NCBI RefSeq assembly: GCF_019550795.1
Contig: NZ_CP080545.1
Span: forward strand, 949,501 to 1,013,500
DNA: 64,000 bases
Origin: Paenibacillus sp. sptzw28
Lineage (GTDB): Bacteria; Bacillota; Bacilli; Paenibacillales; Paenibacillaceae
Reading direction: 5' to 3'
The translations under genes and the position numbers were made by a program. The notes below the pieces were generated by a model. It had not been told where the DNA came from, did no database searches, and saw nothing but the letters and a program-made list of their open reading frames with translations. Shown in pieces: positions 60,114-64,000 of this stretch (within the stretch, counting starts at the first letter, position 1; each line of letters begins with the position of its first letter).

Positions 60114-60940
60114 TGGCAGGCAGCAAACCCTCCTCATCCTTGGTGAAGTCACTCGGCCTTGCCATCTTTCTGATTCTGTTCATTGTTCCGTTTATAATTC
60201 TGCTGCTTAATTCGTTCAAAGAAAGTAATGCCATAACATCCAATCCTTTGTCGCTTCCAGGCAGCTTCGACTTAACCAATTATAGGGATGCATTTGATAA
60301 AATGGGCTACATTGCCGCATTTTCGAACACGCTGGTCATTACGCTGGCGAGTGTGCTCATTATTTCGCTCACAGCTGCGATGACTGCCCATTATTTTGTG
60401 CGAAATAATACCAGGGCCAATCAATATACGTTTCTTTTGATGGTCGCTTCGATGATCATACCGTTCCAGGCGATCATGATCCCGCTTGTGAAAATTTACG
60501 GTTCTTTAGGTATGCTGAACAACAAATGGTCGCTCATCTATATGTATCTCGGTTTTGGCAGTTCGCTGGCCGTGTTCATCTATCATGGTTTCGTGAAAAG
60601 TATTCCGAAAGAGCTCGAAGAGGCGGCCATGATTGACGGCTGTACGAAGACGCAAACATTCTTCCGGATCGTCTTCCCGGTGCTTACCCCGACTACGGCC
60701 ACAATATCGATCTTGAACGTGCTGTGGATCTGGAACGACTTCCTTCTGCCGTCACTTATTTTGGTCAATCCGGAGCAGCGCACTCTTCCGCTCTCGACAT
60801 ACAACTTCTATGGAACGTACACGGTGGACTACGGCCCGCTGATGGCCGGCCTAGTTCTGACTATTCTTCCGATTATCATCGTGTATCTGTTTGCCCAGAA
60901 ATATATCATTCAGGGTGTTATGCAGGGCTCCATTAAATAA
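60113..60940 (+). CDS. ABC sugar transporter permease (MalG type)
   Basis: 275 residues. Six membrane segments with EAA loop EEAAMIDGCTKTQTFFRIVF and the family end (AQKYIIQGVMQGSIK). ATG 60113 overlaps the preceding stop. With the MalF-type protein it forms the importer channel of the sucrose/fructan operon; the GH32 gene follows 13 bases downstream. Confidence 0.93.
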   Translation: MAGSKPSSSLVKSLGLAIFLILFIVPFIILLLNSFKESNAITSNPLSLPGSFDLTNYRDAFDKMGYIAAFSNTLVITLASVLIISLTAAMTAHYFVRNNTRANQYTFLLMVASMIIPFQAIMIPLVKIYGSLGMLNNKWSLIYMYLGFGSSLAVFIYHGFVKSIPKELEEAAMIDGCTKTQTFFRIVFPVLTPTTATISILNVLWIWNDFLLPSLILVNPEQRTLPLSTYNFYGTYTVDYGPLMAGLVLTILPIIIVYLFAQKYIIQGVMQGSIK

Positions 60941-60953
60941 ACGTAAGGGTTGG

Positions 60954-62430
60954 ATGGCTTATCAAAGAATCGACAGAATATACAAGAGAAAATGCCGATC
61001 GCTTTATTAGGGAGTCCAAGCATCTGGTTCGTCCGGATTACAGGCTGAACTATCATCTGATGGCGGAGTACGGCTGGATGAACGATCCTAACGGTTTCGT
61101 GCAATATAAGGGACAGTATCACCTGTTTTATCAGCATTATCCGTACAAGCCGGCTTGGGGGCCTATGCATTGGGGTCACGCAATAACTCACGACCTCATC
61201 AAGTGGGAGTACATGCCGGTAGCCTTGGCGCCGGGCGGTGAATTCGACCGTGACGGCTGCTTTTCCGGAAGTGCTATAGAGAAAGACGGCAAACTTGTGC
61301 TGATGTATACCGGCCACTTCATGACTGGGCCTGACAAGGACCGCGATTACAAGCAGGCCCAGGGTATCGCGGTATCGGAGGACGGCTTAACGTTTGCGAA
61401 ATGGGACGGCAACCCTGTCATCGGCTATGACGGAATCCCTGACGGCATCAGCCAAAAGGATTTCCGTGATCCGAAAGTGTTCATGCTGGGCGGCCGGTAT
61501 TATGCCGTTCTAGGTTCCAATGACGGACAAGGGAACGGACTTGTTCTGCTGTATCGCTCTGACGATTTGCTGCAATGGACGTATGTAAATGTGCTGGCTG
61601 CGAGTGATGGCAGCTTCGGTGACAACTGGGAATGTCCGGATCTGTTCCGATTGGGTGTCAAGGACGTGTTCATGCTGTCGCCGCAAAGGATGCCCTCGCA
61701 GGGCGAGGCCTACCGCAACCTTCATTCCACCATGTACGTGGTCGGCAAGTTCGATCCGGCGGAAGGGAGATTTCATTTCGAACGTTATGCACCTGTCGAT
61801 CACGGCTTCGACTTCTATGCGCCGCAGTCGACAATCGATGATAAAGGACGCCGAATTGTGATCGGCTGGATGGACATGTGGGAGACGGAGATGCCGACTC
61901 AGAATGACCACCACTGGGCGGGAGCGATGAGCCTGCCTCGAGAGGCTGTTCTGGACAGAGAGCGGGTGCTGTTCCGCCCGGTTCAAGAAATCGAGGCCTA
62001 TCGATATAATCCGTTTGAGCTGCAGGATCTTACGCTTGAGGGAGAGCGAGACATCGAGAGCGGCGGCGACAGCTATGAGCTTCAGATCGTGTTCGAAGCA
62101 GGAAATGCGGAGGAATTCGGGGTTAAGCTGCGTGTCGGCGGAGAAGAGGAAACGGTGCTGTCCTACCGCCCTGATGACGGTTTGTTCCGTTTCAACCGTG
62201 AGCGGGCAGGCATCGGACCGGGCGGTGAGCGGCGGGTACAGGTCGGACTGGCGGAAGGCAGGTTGTCGCTGCGCATTTTCGTAGACAAATCCTCTGTCGA
62301 GGCATTTATTGGAGACGGCGAGTATGTCGTCACCGGCCGCATCTATCCAAGGCCGCAGTCGCTCGGCATCAAGGTGTTTGCCAAGGGGCTTTGCAAGCTG
62401 GAATCATTTCGGAAATGGGATATTCGCTAG
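60954..62430 (+). CDS. GH32 beta-fructosidase (sucrose-6-phosphate hydrolase/levanase-like); start unclear
   Basis: The GH32 domain carries nucleophile motif WMNDPNG, FRDPK and acid/base motif WECPDL, then a C-terminal beta sandwich (VDKSSVEAFIGDGEYV). No signal peptide, so it cleaves imported sucrose or fructo-oligosaccharides in the cytoplasm. The conserved frame is open from 60961 (KESTEYTRENADRFIRESKH) but has no ATG before 61060, which is already inside the domain. ATG 60954 with AGGG upstream lies in another frame and would need a one-base shift near 60980. Either a frameshift, a sequencing error or a non-AUG start (ATC 60961) is involved. Confidence 0.85.
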
Positions 62431-62612
62431 CTGGGGCCGTTTCTTGCAGATTTTTTCAAATGACGGATTGTAATATGAGGTGCGACTGCTAAAAAACAAG
62501 TCGTCCATGAATAGATTCGTGTAAAATGGAAGTTACTACTTCTGTTCAAAGAAAATAAAGTACTATATAGACTTATTGGATCACGTCAAAGAAATTATAC
62601 ATTTATAAATAC

Positions 62613-62648
62613 AAAGGAACACAGATCAAATATGAACTGTGTTCCTTT
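62613..62648. terminator. Bidirectional terminator
   Basis: AAAGGAACACAG (62613-62624) pairs with CTGTGTTCCTTT (62637-62648), between the converging GH32 and TetR genes. Confidence 0.85.
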
Positions 62649-62651
62649 CAT

Positions 62652-63263
62652 TTATTCTGCCACTTCAGGTTCCGTACGTGGGGGCGCTGTGAGTAACGAC
62701 AGCGCTGAGTCGATGCAATTATCGATCCATTCCCGATTAGGATTGGATTTCTTCAATACGGTTAATCCGATGAAAGCTACCACAAGGGACTGAGCTATTG
62801 CCCGGCAGTTAACCGATCCATCGATCTCTCCGGAGGTTACACCCCGTTCAAGCTTATCTTCAAATATCACCGCCAAATATTGTTGATGCTCTCGTGTCAA
62901 AATTTCAAACTTCGCGTCGTGCGGAGCCAGCTCCGCCATTGTATTAATGCAGAAGCAGCCATTCCGCTCATGCGTTCCGTTAGGGAACGCCCCTTCCAGA
63001 AACAGAAGCCTGAAAGCAGTCTTGACATTCGTAATTTTGTTTAGCTTCAAGCGGACGGATTTAGCATGTAATTGGTTATAATTTCGAAGAGCCGATTCAA
63101 ACAAAGACAATTTGTCGCCGTATGCAGCATATAAACTAGGTTTCTGAATCCCCATGCGAGATGTTAAATCACTTAGTGAAGCAGCCTCGTACCCTTTTTC
63201 CCAAAAAACATGCATAGCCGCTGTTAATGCCTTTTGTTCATCGAATTCGCGAATTCTAGCCAT
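62652..63263 (-). CDS. TetR-family transcriptional repressor
   Basis: 203 residues from ATG 63263, chosen for GGGAGG just upstream. TetR HTH (REFDEQKALTAAMHVFWEKG, then LSDLT and GIQKPSLYAAYGDKL) of the AcrR/YxaF-like branch, with Cys residues in the ligand domain (ERNGCFCIN). It is divergent from an MFS transporter gene and most likely represses it through the palindrome at 63381. The inducer is probably the transporter's substrate. Confidence 0.88.
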   Translation of the reverse strand: MARIREFDEQKALTAAMHVFWEKGYEAASLSDLTSRMGIQKPSLYAAYGDKLSLFESALRNYNQLHAKSVRLKLNKITNVKTAFRLLFLEGAFPNGTHERNGCFCINTMAELAPHDAKFEILTREHQQYLAVIFEDKLERGVTSGEIDGSVNCRAIAQSLVVAFIGLTVLKKSNPNREWIDNCIDSALSLLTAPPRTEPEVAE

Positions 63264-63380
63264 AACGCCTCCCGATAAAATACCTTTTAGTACATAAATA
63301 TGATATCGAAACATTTCATACAGGTCAATGTTTTGTTGACATTCCTGATTTATTATGAGTAAATTGGATTCATAATAATA

Positions 63381-63392
63381 TACCGATCGGTA
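63381..63392. promoter_or_regulatory. Palindromic operator between TetR and MFS genes
   Basis: TACCGATCGGTA, a perfect 12-bp palindrome, lies 20 bases before the MFS start. Its form is typical of TetR operators. TTGACA occurs at 63335-63340 upstream. Confidence 0.68.
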
Positions 63393-63412
63393 CAATTAAG
63401 GGAGGTTTTTCA

Positions 63413-64000
63413 ATGTCAAGTTTCCCGGAGCTCCGTCCGAATTACATGGAGTCACAAGCTCAACTTTCGAGCGCAGCGGTTTTACTATATGCGGTCATCT
63501 GCGGCTCGGCAGTAGCCACGGTTTATTTTTCTCAACCTTTGCTTGATGCGATCGCTATAGAATTTGGAATCAATAGCTCTGTCATCGGCACGGTAGTAAC
63601 AGCGACACAGATGTGTTATGCGTTGGGATTATTTTTTCTGGTCCCGCTAGGGGATTTGCTCGACCCGCGTCGACTTGTAACCGGAATGATGGTGTTTATA
63701 GCGATCGCATTAAGTATTGTTGCGTTAGCTTCGAATACTTTATTTCTATTCCTCGGCATGGGGATGGTTGGTTTCCAGGCTGTAGTTGCACAAGTCCTTG
63801 TTGCACTTGCCGCTGATCGAGCGCCGCAGCACAGTCGTGGCCGGACCATTGGAGTCGTTACGAGTGGTATCGTAATAGGAATTCTACTGGCCCGTGCCTT
63901 CTCGGGTACCTTAGCGGATATGGCTGGATGGCGATCCGTTTATATAGTCACGGCAGTAATCACGATCTGCATGGCTTATCTATTCCTAGCCGTTACACCC
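63413..64000 (+). CDS. MFS transporter (3' end outside the window)
   Basis: The frame is open from ATG 63413 (AAGGGAGG 7 bases upstream) to the window end, 196 codons. Six membrane helices are visible, with the MFS loop motif GDLLDPRRLV between helices 2 and 3 and the family start (CGSAVATVYFSQPLLDAIAI). This resembles the YnfM/AraJ drug-efflux type. Divergent from the TetR gene, so probably a regulated efflux pump; the substrate is unknown. Confidence 0.87.
   Translation, partial: MSSFPELRPNYMESQAQLSSAAVLLYAVICGSAVATVYFSQPLLDAIAIEFGINSSVIGTVVTATQMCYALGLFFLVPLGDLLDPRRLVTGMMVFIAIALSIVALASNTLFLFLGMGMVGFQAVVAQVLVALAADRAPQHSRGRTIGVVTSGIVIGILLARAFSGTLADMAGWRSVYIVTAVITICMAYLFLAVTP

Overview
The window looks like chromosome from a spore-forming, low-to-mid-GC Bacillota of the Paenibacillaceae type. 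Pointers to this are secreted multidomain pectinases with SLH-type surface anchoring, two sugar ABC importers (one next to a membrane-bound AraC regulator), a T-box leader before a methionyl-tRNA synthetase gene, YjzC, a SleB/CwlJ-type spore hydrolase, strong AGGAGG ribosome sites and frequent GTG/TTG starts. No rRNA, tRNA or CRISPR was seen.

Layout. 0-5.4 kb: pectin degradation (3' part of a rhamnogalacturonan acetylesterase-like SLH protein, then a 1455-residue pectin methylesterase/PL10 pectate lyase fusion behind a cre-like site). 5.5-9.7 kb: a macrolide-type glycosyltransferase with its TetR regulator, a decayed AraC/VOC chimera, a double-HTH MerR protein and an RCC1-repeat protein. 9.7-12.6 kb: a Calx-beta surface protein between IS66-family end sequences and gene debris. 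12.7-19.2 kb: a dense block of small regulators (ArsR, ArsR-SRPBCC fusion, two HxlR, MarR) paired with SRPBCC, SnoaL, dehalogenase-like hydrolase and quinone reductase enzymes. 19.4-21.4 kb: T-box and metS. 21.6-27.7 kb: an Lpl-type sugar ABC importer with its AraC regulator.

28.2-48.4 kb is the unusual part. A stand-alone ATP-dependent DNA ligase gene is cut after its 25th codon at 28.27 kb and resumes at 42.05 kb, with a short direct repeat (CCGAA) at both junctions, so about 13.8 kb lies inside it, including a second, intact ligase copy. Inside this insert, and again at 46-48.4 kb, are single small genes, all on the plus strand. Most are followed by a recurring site: an arm like GCTAACGGnnACGATAG (often overlapping the stop codon), a GC-rich hairpin, and a second arm like GCTAACTGGCAG. 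This resembles an integron cassette array, but no integrase is visible. Three IS110-family (IS1111-like) elements each sit inside a copy of this site, and their 3' noncoding regions contain a variable loop whose sequence matches each element's own insertion junction, as expected for a target-guiding bridge RNA.

The remaining part (42.8-64 kb) carries an SLH-anchored subtilase, a HAD phosphatase, an ankyrin protein, a phosphotransferase, an SLH protein, a LysR/PfpI divergent pair, YjzC, a LacI-controlled sucrose/fructan operon (binding protein, two permeases, GH32), and a TetR/MFS divergent pair running off the window end.
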